Counted from the stretch's first letter, positions 52,014 through 61,620 are shown. The stretch is DNA of 64,000 bases from CAZCDS01 sp964497585 (GCA_964497585.1 CAZCDS010000002.1:62001-126000); one strand, 5' to 3'. Translations and numbers: made by a program. Notes: generated by a model from the letters alone, not told the origin.

Positions 52014-53850
52014 CGGTCCGGAACGACTAAGCGAGATCCGGAAGCGAGCCGTGGAACGGATCGACTCGTACAGCAGCGTCGTGAGGATATGCAACACGGG
52101 GTGCAGGTCCAGGAGATCCGCGGCACTCGTTGAGGCGCTCAACGAGTCTATTCTTACCGCAGGCCTCGCGAACCGGGTTCTTGTGCGGCTCACGGGATGT
52201 CACGGCTTCTGCGAGATGGGTCCTGTGATGGTTGTCGAGCCGCCCGGCCTATTCTATGTTCGTGTCTCCCTCGACGACATACCCGAAATAGTCTCGGAGA
52301 CCCTGATCCACGGACGACCGCTCACGAGGCTGTTGTGGCAAGATCCCGACAACGGCGGGAAGGTACTCTCGGAGGAAAGCGTCCCCTTCTATTCGGCCCA
52401 ACGCAAGCTCGTCCTGGGCAAGTGCGGGAAGATCGATCCTACATCCATTGAAGATTACATCTCCGAGGGCGGTTACCGCGCGCTTGCGAAGGCCGTCACG
52501 GGCATGAGACCGGAAGAAGTGCTCCGCGAAATCGAAGCCTCGGGACTCCGCGGGCGCGGAGGTGGCGGCTTCCCCGCGGGCTGGAAATGGCGATCGTGCC
52601 GAGAGGCTGAAGGACTTGTCAAATACGTCATCGCCAACGGGGACGAGGGAGACCCGGGGGCATTCATGGACCGCAGCCTCATGGAAGGCGATCCTCACGC
52701 CATTGTAGAAGGCATGATCATCGGGGCGTACGCGATCGGCGCGTCGGAGGGTTACATCTACGTTCGGGACGAGTACCCCATCGCCGTGGATCACCTTGCG
52801 CTGGCAATTCAACAGGCTCGGCAGTATGGATTGGTGGGTAAGGACATTCTCGCAGCGGATTTTACCTTTGACATCCGTATCAGCAGAGGAGCCGGCGCGT
52901 TCGTCTGTGGAGAATCCACCGCTTTGATGAACTCGCTTCAGGGGCAGATCGGTGAACCGCGGTCCAAGTACATCCATACCGTGGAAAGCGGACTCTGGGA
53001 CAAACCCAGTAATTTGAACAACGTCGAGACGTGGGCTACCGTTCCCCTGATCATCGACGAGGGTGCTGAATGGTTCGCGGGAATAGGCAATGAGTCGAGC
53101 AAGGGTACCAAGATCTTCTCACTGGCGGGAAGAGTGAAGAACACTGGTCTGGTGGAAGTCCCCCTGGGCACCACTCTGAGAAAAATCATCTATGACATTG
53201 GTGGAGGCATTCAGGACGGACGGTCGTTCAAGGCCGTTCAGACCGGAGGCCCATCAGGCGGTTGCCTGCCTGCATCGAGACTCGATATGGTCGTGGACTA
53301 CGACCAGCTCGTGGAAGCGGGCTCCATGATGGGCTCCGGCGGGATGATCGTCATGGATGACAGCACCTGCATGGTGGACGTGGCCAAGTACTTCGTCGGT
53401 TTTCTCCTATACGAATCGTGCGGAAAATGCGTCCCCTGTAGAGAGGGACTCGTTCAGATGAATGACCTTCTCGACTCCGTCTCCACGGGTAGGGCAACGG
53501 GCAGTGATCTGGAGACCCTCACCGCCCTGGCCGATTTCATGAAGAAGTCCTCCCTTTGCGGCCTTGGGCAGTCCGCGGCGAATCCGGTCTTGAGCACGCT
53601 CCGCTATTTTCGAGACGAGTATGAGGCCCATGTCTTTGACAAGAAATGTCCCGCAGGAGTATGCCGTGCTCTGATCAGGTACGTGGTGGATCCCGATCTG
53701 TGCAACGGATGCTCGCTCTGTCGAAAGGAATGCCCGGAACAGGCTGTGATTGGAGAAAAGAAAGCTCCCCACGTCATAGACCAGGAGCGCTGCATCAAGT
53801 GCGGCCTCTGTTTGAGCCTCTGCAAGCCCAAGGCAATCAGGGTGGAATAA
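51985..53850 (+). CDS. NuoF-like NAD(H)/FMN subunit with fused ferredoxin domains (BamH-like)
   Basis: 621 residues. An N-terminal thioredoxin-like [2Fe-2S] domain (CNTGCRS, GCHGFCEMGP) precedes the NuoF core, with FMN/NADH site LRGRGGGGFPAGWKW and NGDEGDPGAFMDR, GAGAFVCGESTALMNSL and the [4Fe-4S] motif ESCGKCVPCREG. A C-terminal 2[4Fe-4S] ferredoxin follows (CNGCSLCRKECP, CIKCGLCLSLCKP). The same order is seen in HndC/BamH-like bifurcating enzymes. It supplies NAD(H) oxidation or reduction for the cluster. Confidence 0.96.
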   Translation: MRNDVTIVTSGPERLSEIRKRAVERIDSYSSVVRICNTGCRSRRSAALVEALNESILTAGLANRVLVRLTGCHGFCEMGPVMVVEPPGLFYVRVSLDDIPEIVSETLIHGRPLTRLLWQDPDNGGKVLSEESVPFYSAQRKLVLGKCGKIDPTSIEDYISEGGYRALAKAVTGMRPEEVLREIEASGLRGRGGGGFPAGWKWRSCREAEGLVKYVIANGDEGDPGAFMDRSLMEGDPHAIVEGMIIGAYAIGASEGYIYVRDEYPIAVDHLALAIQQARQYGLVGKDILAADFTFDIRISRGAGAFVCGESTALMNSLQGQIGEPRSKYIHTVESGLWDKPSNLNNVETWATVPLIIDEGAEWFAGIGNESSKGTKIFSLAGRVKNTGLVEVPLGTTLRKIIYDIGGGIQDGRSFKAVQTGGPSGGCLPASRLDMVVDYDQLVEAGSMMGSGGMIVMDDSTCMVDVAKYFVGFLLYESCGKCVPCREGLVQMNDLLDSVSTGRATGSDLETLTALADFMKKSSLCGLGQSAANPVLSTLRYFRDEYEAHVFDKKCPAGVCRALIRYVVDPDLCNGCSLCRKECPEQAVIGEKKAPHVIDQERCIKCGLCLSLCKPKAIRVE

Positions 53851-53914
53851 TGGATATACCCAAACACAGACATCGGAAGAGCCGCCTTCGCGCACTTCCT
53901 GCAGACCGGGAAAT

Positions 53915-54613
53915 ATGAAAGTCACACTTTTGATAGATTCAAAGATGGTCAGAGTGGAGAAGGAGACTCCGCTAATTGATGCCGCACGGATGCTGGGAAT
54001 TCGGATCCCCACACTCTGCTATCATGAGGCGCTTAAACCGTACGGCGCGTGTCGGCTCTGCGTGGTCGAGGTTGTCAGAGGAACGCGCAGCCGGCTTGTC
54101 ACCTCATGTAACTACCCCGCGGAGGAAGGCATAGAAGTATTCACGGATACGCCCGAAGTGAGGACGAGTCGCAGACTGACCATGGAACTGCTCCTCGCAA
54201 GGTGTCCCAACGTGCCGATGCTCAGGAAAATCGCAAGACAAATCGGTGTGTCCGCGTCGAGGTTCAAGGTGCAAAGAGATGAGAAGTGCATTCTCTGCGG
54301 GCTGTGCGTCAGAGTCTGTGAGGAAGTTGTCGGTGCGAGCGCTATCGGGCTCGGAGACCGAGGAATCGACCGAATGGTCACCACACCTTTTGGCGACCTC
54401 ACGCAAAGCTGCATCGGCTGTGGTTCATGCACCTACTTGTGTCCGACGGGCTGTATTGAAATGGTATCGCATGACAGCGGAATGACCCTGAAGATGACCG
54501 GCCACACTCTTTCTGAATGTCGAAAGGACGGCCAGTGCTCGGTCTGTGATACGGATAAAGAGTTCCTGCGCCGAATGAAGGAAGCCATTTACGCGTTCAA
54601 GAGTCAGCTCTGA
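53915..54613 (+). CDS. Short NuoG-like iron-sulfur protein (BamI-like)
   Basis: 232 residues. [2Fe-2S] domain (CYHEALKPYGACRLCVVEV...TSCNYP), the His-Cys3 type segment, then two [4Fe-4S] motifs (CILCGLCVRVC and CIGCGSCTYLCPTGC) as at the N-terminus of NuoG and [FeFe]-hydrogenase. The molybdopterin part of NuoG is missing, as in BamI and HoxU-like subunits. Two Cys near the C-terminus (CRKDGQCSVC) could bind another centre. It ends the run of redox genes. Confidence 0.93.
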   Translation: MKVTLLIDSKMVRVEKETPLIDAARMLGIRIPTLCYHEALKPYGACRLCVVEVVRGTRSRLVTSCNYPAEEGIEVFTDTPEVRTSRRLTMELLLARCPNVPMLRKIARQIGVSASRFKVQRDEKCILCGLCVRVCEEVVGASAIGLGDRGIDRMVTTPFGDLTQSCIGCGSCTYLCPTGCIEMVSHDSGMTLKMTGHTLSECRKDGQCSVCDTDKEFLRRMKEAIYAFKSQL

Positions 54614-54660
54614 CCGTCGAAATCACGCTCCGTCCGACGGTGAAGATCTACCGGGGAGAC

Positions 54661-54676
54661 CCTTTTTGCAAAAAGG
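54661..54676. terminator. Bidirectional terminator candidate between nuoG-like and receiver genes
   Basis: CCTTTTTGCAAAAAGG is a perfect palindrome with T/A runs in both directions, placed between converging genes. A second stem, ACCGTCG/CGACGGT (54613-54619 with 54635-54641), lies just upstream. Confidence 0.5.
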
Positions 54677-54747
54677 CCCCCTTTGATGAACGTCTCACAT
54701 TCGTTGCCATGCAAACGCAGGGCCGTTGGCAAGAGAGTAGGTTTGCA

Positions 54748-55266
54748 TCACGATTCGATAACGGTTGAGTGTTCGATCGCGAGGCGTTTCTCGAACTCAT
54801 CCCAAAATTCTTTTTCGGATTTCCTCCAGTCAGGACCAAAGTGTGCGCCGAAAACGCCGCCAAGTTTGGTGAGCGCTTTGGCCCACGCGGACTCATAACT
54901 CAGCTCGAGGACATCCTCGAGGAATGGGGCGATCTTGTCGATCTCCTCCTTGGGCACATATGCCCTGGCTCCCAATTCGATCGACTTTTTCAGGGCCTCG
55001 GGACTGAGTGCGTGAGCCGTCAGCATTACCACAGGGAACCCCCGGGACGAAGCATAGGCCAGCAATTCGAAGCCCCGTACTCCCATGATGTCCAGGATCA
55101 CCAGATCGTAGCTAAACGAAGCGAGCATCTGGGACGCGGCCTCATAGGAGAGAGCCCGATCAAGCTTCACCCCATACTTTTCCAGCTCATCGGTGAGGAC
55201 CTCGAGCACGTCCGGCTCGTCGTCCACCGCGAGTAACCGCTTGCCGTTGAGCACACTCTCTGCCAT
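54748..55266 (-). CDS. Response regulator receiver protein
   Basis: 172 residues. Receiver domain with VDDE (Asp15/16), phospho-acceptor Asp59 (LVILDIMGVRG), Thr83 and Lys106. The remaining 50 residues form a Trp-containing acidic helix region (WAKALTKLGGVFGAHFG, EKEFWDEFEKRL) without a DNA-binding motif. It is divergent from the large histidine kinase gene 520 bases away and convergent with the redox cluster. It may be the kinase's partner (inference). Confidence 0.88.
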   Translation of the reverse strand: MAESVLNGKRLLAVDDEPDVLEVLTDELEKYGVKLDRALSYEAASQMLASFSYDLVILDIMGVRGFELLAYASSRGFPVVMLTAHALSPEALKKSIELGARAYVPKEEIDKIAPFLEDVLELSYESAWAKALTKLGGVFGAHFGPDWRKSEKEFWDEFEKRLAIEHSTVIES

Positions 55267-55786
55267 AGCCTGACCCCTTTCTTGGAATGGACATTACCTG
55301 CAAGAGTCTTCCGGAGAGAGTTCGTCGGCACAGAGGGCCAAGCCGATCGCCTCCCCAGGAACTCTCAATTGTCGAGCCGGTGGGCCTGTCGCCTCTGTGC
55401 TAAACCTGCGACGGCCGCCACGAGTTATTTCACGCACACATACCGCGGAAAAACGCCCAGCCCTGGGTGACACGCTTCTGTGAAGCCTCGAGTGAGGTTG
55501 TAAAAAAGCGCGTCAGGGAAGTTGTCGCGTTGCCCCGGTGAAGTGTTATCGTATTTTTATAATTCACGTGAAAGATCCTCGTCAAGCGGATTCGAGTCCC
55601 CGTCAGTCTGAGGTCGCTTCCGAACGGTTCGTCGGGGAGAGGATTTCACAGCTTCTGCATGGCTGCGGGACCCCAACCCTTTTGACATGGAAGACTCCGC
55701 GACGTAGACTTGTACGGGGATCAGGGGCTTTTCACACTTACCAACAAATTTCCGGCCATTTCGGTGTCGTCTGGGGAGAGACCCGC

Positions 55787-58700
55787 ATGAAAGACAAGGA
55801 GAAGACTAAGGAACAGCTTGTTGCGGAGCTGGACTTTCTTCGCCAAAGGAACGCCGAACTGGAGGCCCGTGAACGGGAATACTTGGACGTTTCCGAAGCG
55901 CTCAAGCAGTCGGAAGCCAGATTCCGAACGCTCTCGGAAAAGGCGGTGGTCGGCGTTTACCTCATCCAGAACGACCGGTTCAAATACATCAACCCCGAAA
56001 TGGCGCGGATATTCGGTTACGAGGTTAAGGAACTGCTCAACCGCAAAGGTCCACTGGACCTGGTCTGCGAGGAAGACCAGCCTCTCGTCCGGGAGAACCT
56101 CAGGAAGCGAATCTCAGGAGAAGTGGACGCAATAAACTTCCGGTTCAGAGGGATAACAAAGGACAAGCAGATCATCGACGTGGAGGCCTACGGATCCCGA
56201 ACGGATGAACAAGGCCAGCCCGCGATCGTGGGCACTCTTCTTGACATATCGGACCGTGTTCGACGACGGCGGGAACGTGAGGAAGAGTTACGCAAATTCC
56301 AGGGCCTGTACGAGTTGGCCCTGGCTATGACAGCGGAACGGAGTCTGGAGGAGAACCTGGCGCTGATCGTCGAGACGAGCAGAAGCCTCCTACGCGCTGA
56401 CAAGTCATTTCTCGCGCTGCGGGATGAGGGAACAAACGAACTCTTTATGCACACCCTCTCAGGAATCGTTACCGACGAGTTCAAGTCTCTGAAGATACCG
56501 GTGGGGATCGGACTCGGGGGGAAAGTCGCGGAAAGCGGCCAATTGTATGTCGTTCAGGACTACTTTAAAGAGATCGGACCGGCCTTCCACGACGTAGTCC
56601 GGGCCGAAGGACTCCTGGCCGGCGTGGCTGTGCCGGTCCAGGTGGGACGAACAAATGTGGGGGTACTCTACGTTTTCAATCGAGCCAGGACGCCCTTTTC
56701 CCAGGCGGATCTCGATACCCTTTCCACGCTGGGAAATCTCGCAGCGGTGGAGATCACCCGGAAGCAGGCCCTGGAGCAACTTCAAGAGGGTGAGCGCCGT
56801 ATCAGAAGACTCTATGAGCAGTCCAAGAGAGGGGAGGAGCTTTACGAGTCGCTGCTCAACTCTTCGGCCGACGCAATCGTGATCTACGACATGGAAGGCC
56901 GGACACAATATGTGAGCCAATACTTCACCCGGACCTTCGGATGGACCCTGGACGAGCTTGAGGGGATGCGCATCCCCTTTGTCCCCGATTCAGAGCGCGA
57001 GGCCACCATGGCCGAGATCGAGAAAATCGTCCGGGACGGTACGCCAACGAGCGCGTTTGAAACAAAGAGACTTACCAGGGACGGACGAATTCTTGACATC
57101 AGCATCAGCGCGTCGCGTTTCCATGACCATCAGGGCGTTCCCGCTGGAGTGCTTGCAATTCTCCGGGACATTACCGATCGCAAGAGCGCGGAGGACGAGC
57201 TGCGCAAGAGCCAGGAGAAGTACCGGGAACTCTACGAGGAATCTGAAAGGAGCAAGCAGCGCTACCGAACACTCCTGGACGTTTCGCCGGACCCCATCGT
57301 CGTCTATGACATGGAGGGGAAAGCATCCTACACGAACAGCGCGTTCACGAGCGTCTTCGGTTGGACCTTCGGGGAGTTGGAGGGCAAGCGAACCGACTTT
57401 GTGCCCGATGAGAACTGGCCGGAAACGCGGGAGATGATCGACCGGGTCCTGCGGGGTGAGAGCTTCAGAGATCAAGAGACACGACGCTATACAAAGGAGG
57501 GACTCGTCATCGATGTGAGCATCAGCGGTGCGGCTTTCCTCGACAAGAAGGGCAAACCCAGCGGGAGTGTCGTCCACATCCGGGACATCACTCGTCGAAA
57601 ACAGGCCGCGGCAGATCTGGCAGCGGAACTTGACAAATTTCAGGCCCTTTATGAGTTGGCGCTCGCGATGACCGCGGAGCGCGCTCTGGACGAGAATCTC
57701 GCGCTCATCGTCGACAAGAGCAGAGAGCTGCTTTCTGCCGACATCTCGTTCATCGCGCTGCGAGACGAGACTGCCGGCGATCTCTATATGCACACGCTTT
57801 CGGGGATTCGTACCGAAGAATTCAAAGCTCTCCGGATACCACTCGGTGTAGGACTCGGCGGTAAGGTCGCGGAAACAGGTCGCCTGTACGTTGTCGAGGA
57901 TTACCTGGAGGAGATCGGACCCGCGTTTCACGACGTGGCCCGGGCCGAAGGGTTCATTTCGGGAATCGCGGTGCCCGTCCAAATAGGACGTACCAACGTG
58001 GGCGTGCTCTACGTCTTCAACCGGACCAAGACTCCGTTCTCCCAGGCTGATCTCGATACTCTCTCCCTGCTCGGCAATCTCGCCGCGGTGGAGATTACCA
58101 GGAGGCGCGCGCAGGAAAGACTGCGGGAACGGGAGGAGAGTTACCGCAAGCTTTACGAAGAAGCCAAGCGCCGTGAGGAACTCTATGTCTCGCTCCTCAA
58201 TTCGTCGGCTGACGCTATCGTGATTTACGACATGGAAGGACGAGCACAGTACGTGAGCCCTTCCTTTACCCGGATCTTCGGATGGACCATGGATGAGGTG
58301 GAGGGCAGGAAAATACCCTTCGTACCCGACGACGAACTCGCGCCCACCATGCAGATAATCAGAGGCCTGATCCGAGATGGGACCCCCTGCAGCGCGTTCG
58401 AGACCAAACGATTCACCAAGGACCGTCGCGTTCTGGAGATCAGCATTAGCGCGTCCCGGTACCGGGATCATGAAGGTAATCCAGCCGGATTGCTCGTCAC
58501 ACTCAGGGATATAACGTTCCGCAAGCGGGCCGAGGCAGCACTAATGGAAAGCGAGGAACGATTCAGAACCCTTGCCGAGGTCGCGCCCTTCGGCCTCGTG
58601 GTCATGTCGGCCGACGAGCAGACAGAATACCTGAATCCGAAATTCACCGAGCTCTTCGGGTACTCTGTGGAAGATCTGCCGGACCTGGACGCGTGGTTCC

Positions 58701-60115
58701 TCAAGGCCTATCCGGACAAGGCCAAGCGCGCGAAAGCCGAGACGATCTGGCGAGCGGACAGGGCTGAGATCAGGGTTGAGTACGGCATCGGCGCGGAAGC
58801 AAACCCGCGAGTATTCAGCATAAAATGTAAAGACGACAGATTGAAGATCGTCAGCTTCCGAGCAGTGGTCCTGGCCGACGGCAGGGTCATCTCGACCTTT
58901 CTCGACGTAACCTCCGAGGTGGAGGCCCAGCAGGAGATCCTCCGCGCCAAGAACGAATGGGAACGGACCTTCAATTCCGTATCGGACCTCATCATCATCC
59001 TCGACAGTGAGCAGAAGATCGTGCGCGCCAACCGAGCAGCGTCAGCCCGGCTGGGAATGACTGCGGAGCATATGATCGGATTGGACCCGTCCGACCTCGC
59101 TGATCGGGGGATCTTTCCGGCTTCCCTCTGTCCCGATTCCCAGGTTTTGGCCGACGGGGGAGACTATTCTGCCGAAGTCTTCGACGAGAAGCTCGGCGCG
59201 GTATTCGACCTGCGCGTCTCGCCCCTTCTCGACAACGACGGGAACCCCATGGGATCGGTTAACGTGGCCCGGGACATCACCGCATTCAAAGCGATGGAAC
59301 GGGCAAGGAGGTTGGCTGTCAACCATCTTGCGCACGAGTTGCGAACTCCGGTGGCGATTATCAAAGGCTCTGTCACGGATCTGGCGGAGGAGGACTTGCC
59401 AGGTCCTGCCAGACAGCGGAGGGTGGATCGTATCAAGCGCAGCCTCAACCGCCTGACGGAACTGCAGGCGGTTGTCAGGGAAATCGTCTTCCCTCGCAGG
59501 TATGAGCCCGCTCACATGCCGGTGACCGAGACCCTCCATGAGATTCTGGAAGAGATCCGGAGCAGGATCAGCCATCGTTCAGTGACTCTCGTGACCCGAG
59601 CCGAACTCATCGAATCGGACATCATCGACCCGACGGTCTTTCGATACGCCGTCAACACGCTCGTGAAGAACGCTATCGAGAACACCCCGGACGGCGGTGA
59701 AGTAGCAATCCGTCTGAAGAAGTTACAGGCGGACATCCTCTTTCAGGTGGCAGACCACGGAATCGGAATCCCGTGGAGCGACCGTGAATTCCTCTTTAAA
59801 GCTTTTCACCAGACACAGGACTCGGAAAGATACTCCACCAGGAATCCCTTCGATTTTGACGCGGGGGGCAAGGGGTTGGAATTGATGGGCCTCAAGATCC
59901 TCTCGGAAGAAGGTTTCTTTTCCATAGGCTTTGAGAGCCAACGATGTAGGTACATTGCCAAAAGCGGAGAGAGTTGCCCCGGCAGTATCCGTGCCTGTCG
60001 GTTCGCCAAGGATATCCGTGAATGCGAACAGTCGGGGGGAACCACCTTCTCGGTCCTGTTTCAGGGACATCCCGGAAAACCCGGTGTTTCTTCTCCGTCT
60101 TCCTCCGATCACTGA
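55787..60115 (+). CDS. Hybrid-free multi-sensor histidine kinase, six PAS and two GAF domains
   Basis: 1442 residues from ATG at 55787 (GGGGAGAG upstream); the open frame begins earlier but is not coding-like. Domain order (approximate): PAS1 42-155, GAF1 172-325, PAS2 348-465, PAS3 488-602, GAF2 618-771, PAS4 795-915, PAS5 922-1042, PAS6 1052-1168, HisKA with His1183 (NHLAHELRTPVA), HATPase from about 1250 (VKNAIENTPDGG, DHGIGIP, GGKGLELMG, GGTTFSVLF). No membrane segment, so a cytoplasmic sensor. GAF1-PAS2 and GAF2-PAS4 are near-identical duplicates. The ATPase domain carries an inserted four-Cys stretch (Cys at about 1387-1413). Possible control of the neighbouring redox genes. Confidence 0.95.
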   Translation: MKDKEKTKEQLVAELDFLRQRNAELEAREREYLDVSEALKQSEARFRTLSEKAVVGVYLIQNDRFKYINPEMARIFGYEVKELLNRKGPLDLVCEEDQPLVRENLRKRISGEVDAINFRFRGITKDKQIIDVEAYGSRTDEQGQPAIVGTLLDISDRVRRRREREEELRKFQGLYELALAMTAERSLEENLALIVETSRSLLRADKSFLALRDEGTNELFMHTLSGIVTDEFKSLKIPVGIGLGGKVAESGQLYVVQDYFKEIGPAFHDVVRAEGLLAGVAVPVQVGRTNVGVLYVFNRARTPFSQADLDTLSTLGNLAAVEITRKQALEQLQEGERRIRRLYEQSKRGEELYESLLNSSADAIVIYDMEGRTQYVSQYFTRTFGWTLDELEGMRIPFVPDSEREATMAEIEKIVRDGTPTSAFETKRLTRDGRILDISISASRFHDHQGVPAGVLAILRDITDRKSAEDELRKSQEKYRELYEESERSKQRYRTLLDVSPDPIVVYDMEGKASYTNSAFTSVFGWTFGELEGKRTDFVPDENWPETREMIDRVLRGESFRDQETRRYTKEGLVIDVSISGAAFLDKKGKPSGSVVHIRDITRRKQAAADLAAELDKFQALYELALAMTAERALDENLALIVDKSRELLSADISFIALRDETAGDLYMHTLSGIRTEEFKALRIPLGVGLGGKVAETGRLYVVEDYLEEIGPAFHDVARAEGFISGIAVPVQIGRTNVGVLYVFNRTKTPFSQADLDTLSLLGNLAAVEITRRRAQERLREREESYRKLYEEAKRREELYVSLLNSSADAIVIYDMEGRAQYVSPSFTRIFGWTMDEVEGRKIPFVPDDELAPTMQIIRGLIRDGTPCSAFETKRFTKDRRVLEISISASRYRDHEGNPAGLLVTLRDITFRKRAEAALMESEERFRTLAEVAPFGLVVMSADEQTEYLNPKFTELFGYSVEDLPDLDAWFLKAYPDKAKRAKAETIWRADRAEIRVEYGIGAEANPRVFSIKCKDDRLKIVSFRAVVLADGRVISTFLDVTSEVEAQQEILRAKNEWERTFNSVSDLIIILDSEQKIVRANRAASARLGMTAEHMIGLDPSDLADRGIFPASLCPDSQVLADGGDYSAEVFDEKLGAVFDLRVSPLLDNDGNPMGSVNVARDITAFKAMERARRLAVNHLAHELRTPVAIIKGSVTDLAEEDLPGPARQRRVDRIKRSLNRLTELQAVVREIVFPRRYEPAHMPVTETLHEILEEIRSRISHRSVTLVTRAELIESDIIDPTVFRYAVNTLVKNAIENTPDGGEVAIRLKKLQADILFQVADHGIGIPWSDREFLFKAFHQTQDSERYSTRNPFDFDAGGKGLELMGLKILSEEGFFSIGFESQRCRYIAKSGESCPGSIRACRFAKDIRECEQSGGTTFSVLFQGHPGKPGVSSPSSSDH

Positions 60116-60220
60116 TGTCGACGAGCATCCGGGAGTCTCCGTTACATCGCCGTCCTCCCTCAGTCCTTGTCAAGGCAACGCGAGAAGCTGTTAGAGTATT
60201 TCTGAATCGAGGTTGTGGCT

Positions 60221-60266
60221 TCCCCCTTTTTCAAGGGAGGAGAGGGGGGATCGCATCTCACAGGCG
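60221..60266. repeat. G/C-run repeat copy
   Basis: CCCCCTTTTTCAAGGG then GAGGAGAGGGGGGA and TCTCACAGGCG, between the convergent kinase and HMG-CoA lyase genes. Closest to the copy around 3205-3290; may act as a transcription terminator in this place. Confidence 0.5.
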
Positions 60267-60311
60267 ATCCGGCAATGCGCCTCAATCGGATTCATCGGAA
60301 ACGCATCGCGC

Positions 60312-61190
60312 TCATTCGAGGCTTCGGTCCAGAAGCTTTGCCAGGTCCGCTGCGATCTTCCGGATGGGCTCCGGTCTCACGCCCGTCTCGAACCCTAGCG
60401 AGTCGACCGTCTCAACCGCCCGCGCGGTGGAGATGTTCCCTTTGGCACCCGGAATGAAGGGACAGCCGCCCAAACCTCCGACGGATACGTCGAATCGCCG
60501 TACTCCCATTTTCAAGGCGGTCTTGAGGTTTGCCAGCCCGAAACCTCTCGTGTCGTGCAGATGCAGGGTAATGCGGTCCATTCCAAGTCTGTCCTCAACC
60601 GCCGAAACAACGGTCTTGATCGCGTCCGGATTAGCCATCCCTGTGGTATCGGCAAGACCTATCTCGGTCGGTCTGCGACCGTCCAGGGCCTGCACGATTT
60701 CACTGACCCTCTCGACCGATATCGCCCCTTCGTAGAAACATCCGAACGCGCACATCACCCCTGCGGTGACGCTCACACCGTTATCGAGCGTGGTCTGTAT
60801 CATTCGATCCGCATGTGCAAGGCCCTCCTCGACGCTCGTGTTGGCATTCTTCCTGCTGTGAGTCTCCGAAGCCGACACATAGATCTCGACGTGGGGAATA
60901 CCGGCCGAGATGGCCTCGTCGAGTCCCCGTTCGTTGAGCACGAGCACGCTGTATCTGACGCCCTGTTGCTTCTTCAGAGACCTCCAGAGCTCGTCCGTGC
61001 CTGCCATCTGGGGCACGAGCCTGGGGCTGACGAAGGACCCGATCTGTATCCGGGGAAGGCCGGCCTGACCCAAGCGCTCCACGAGCCGAGCCCGAATCTC
61101 GGGTAAGAGCGCCACAGGCTCGTTCTGCAGGCCGTCTCGCGGCCCCACCTCTTGAAGAAGAACTCTCGGAGCGGTGCCTTTTTGAATCAT
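60312..61190 (-). CDS. Hydroxymethylglutaryl-CoA lyase family protein
   Basis: 292 residues, DRE-TIM superfamily. Visible are QEVGPRDGLQNE (catalytic Arg-Asp), the metal-binding His pair in HLHDTRGFGLAN, and the lyase signature SVGGLGGCPFIPGAKGN with its catalytic Cys. The family cleaves HMG-CoA to acetoacetate and acetyl-CoA, as in leucine degradation. No acyl-CoA carboxylase or dehydrogenase genes adjoin it. The family signature is usually ...GGCP(Y/F)APGA; here Ile replaces Ala. Confidence 0.92.
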   Translation of the reverse strand: MIQKGTAPRVLLQEVGPRDGLQNEPVALLPEIRARLVERLGQAGLPRIQIGSFVSPRLVPQMAGTDELWRSLKKQQGVRYSVLVLNERGLDEAISAGIPHVEIYVSASETHSRKNANTSVEEGLAHADRMIQTTLDNGVSVTAGVMCAFGCFYEGAISVERVSEIVQALDGRRPTEIGLADTTGMANPDAIKTVVSAVEDRLGMDRITLHLHDTRGFGLANLKTALKMGVRRFDVSVGGLGGCPFIPGAKGNISTARAVETVDSLGFETGVRPEPIRKIAADLAKLLDRSLE

Positions 61191-61620
61191 TCTCGTTCAC
61201 TCCCGGCTCGGAGGGGAGTCCCGCCGGTCGGCCGCATTCTACGCGGCAAGACTCTTGCGATCACGCCCTGAATACCAACCAGAGGGAAAAGGAGCTGGCT
61301 CAAATTCCCTTTCAAAAGGAAAGGATCCTCCCTCACACGGACTCTCTTCCGGTGCCAGAGGAGGCAGTAGCGAAGTCCCGTCCCCCCTATTTTGGGGGAG
61401 AGGGTTAGAATAGGGAGAGCCTCCATGATGTTTTCAGCCTTTCCGTGCGCTTCACGTGGTATGAAAATCGCAGCACTGCTCAATGTGGCCCTTTGGCTAC
61501 CACGTTGACCTCAGCGCATTCTATCTGGGCGTTGCGACGGTTGGTGCATGGGAGTCGTTATGAGAGATCCGCGGCAAGAATCATGGCGCTTGTGGGGACC
61601 TGTTGGCGCGCGGGCCGGCA
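61191..61620. repeat. Intergenic region with a CCCCCCTATTTTGGGGG palindrome (about 61381-61400)
   Basis: TCCCCCCTATTTTGGGGGAGAGGG folds into CCCCC/GGGGG with a short loop and is another member of the G/C-run class. No gene supported in this 430-base gap. Confidence 0.45.
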
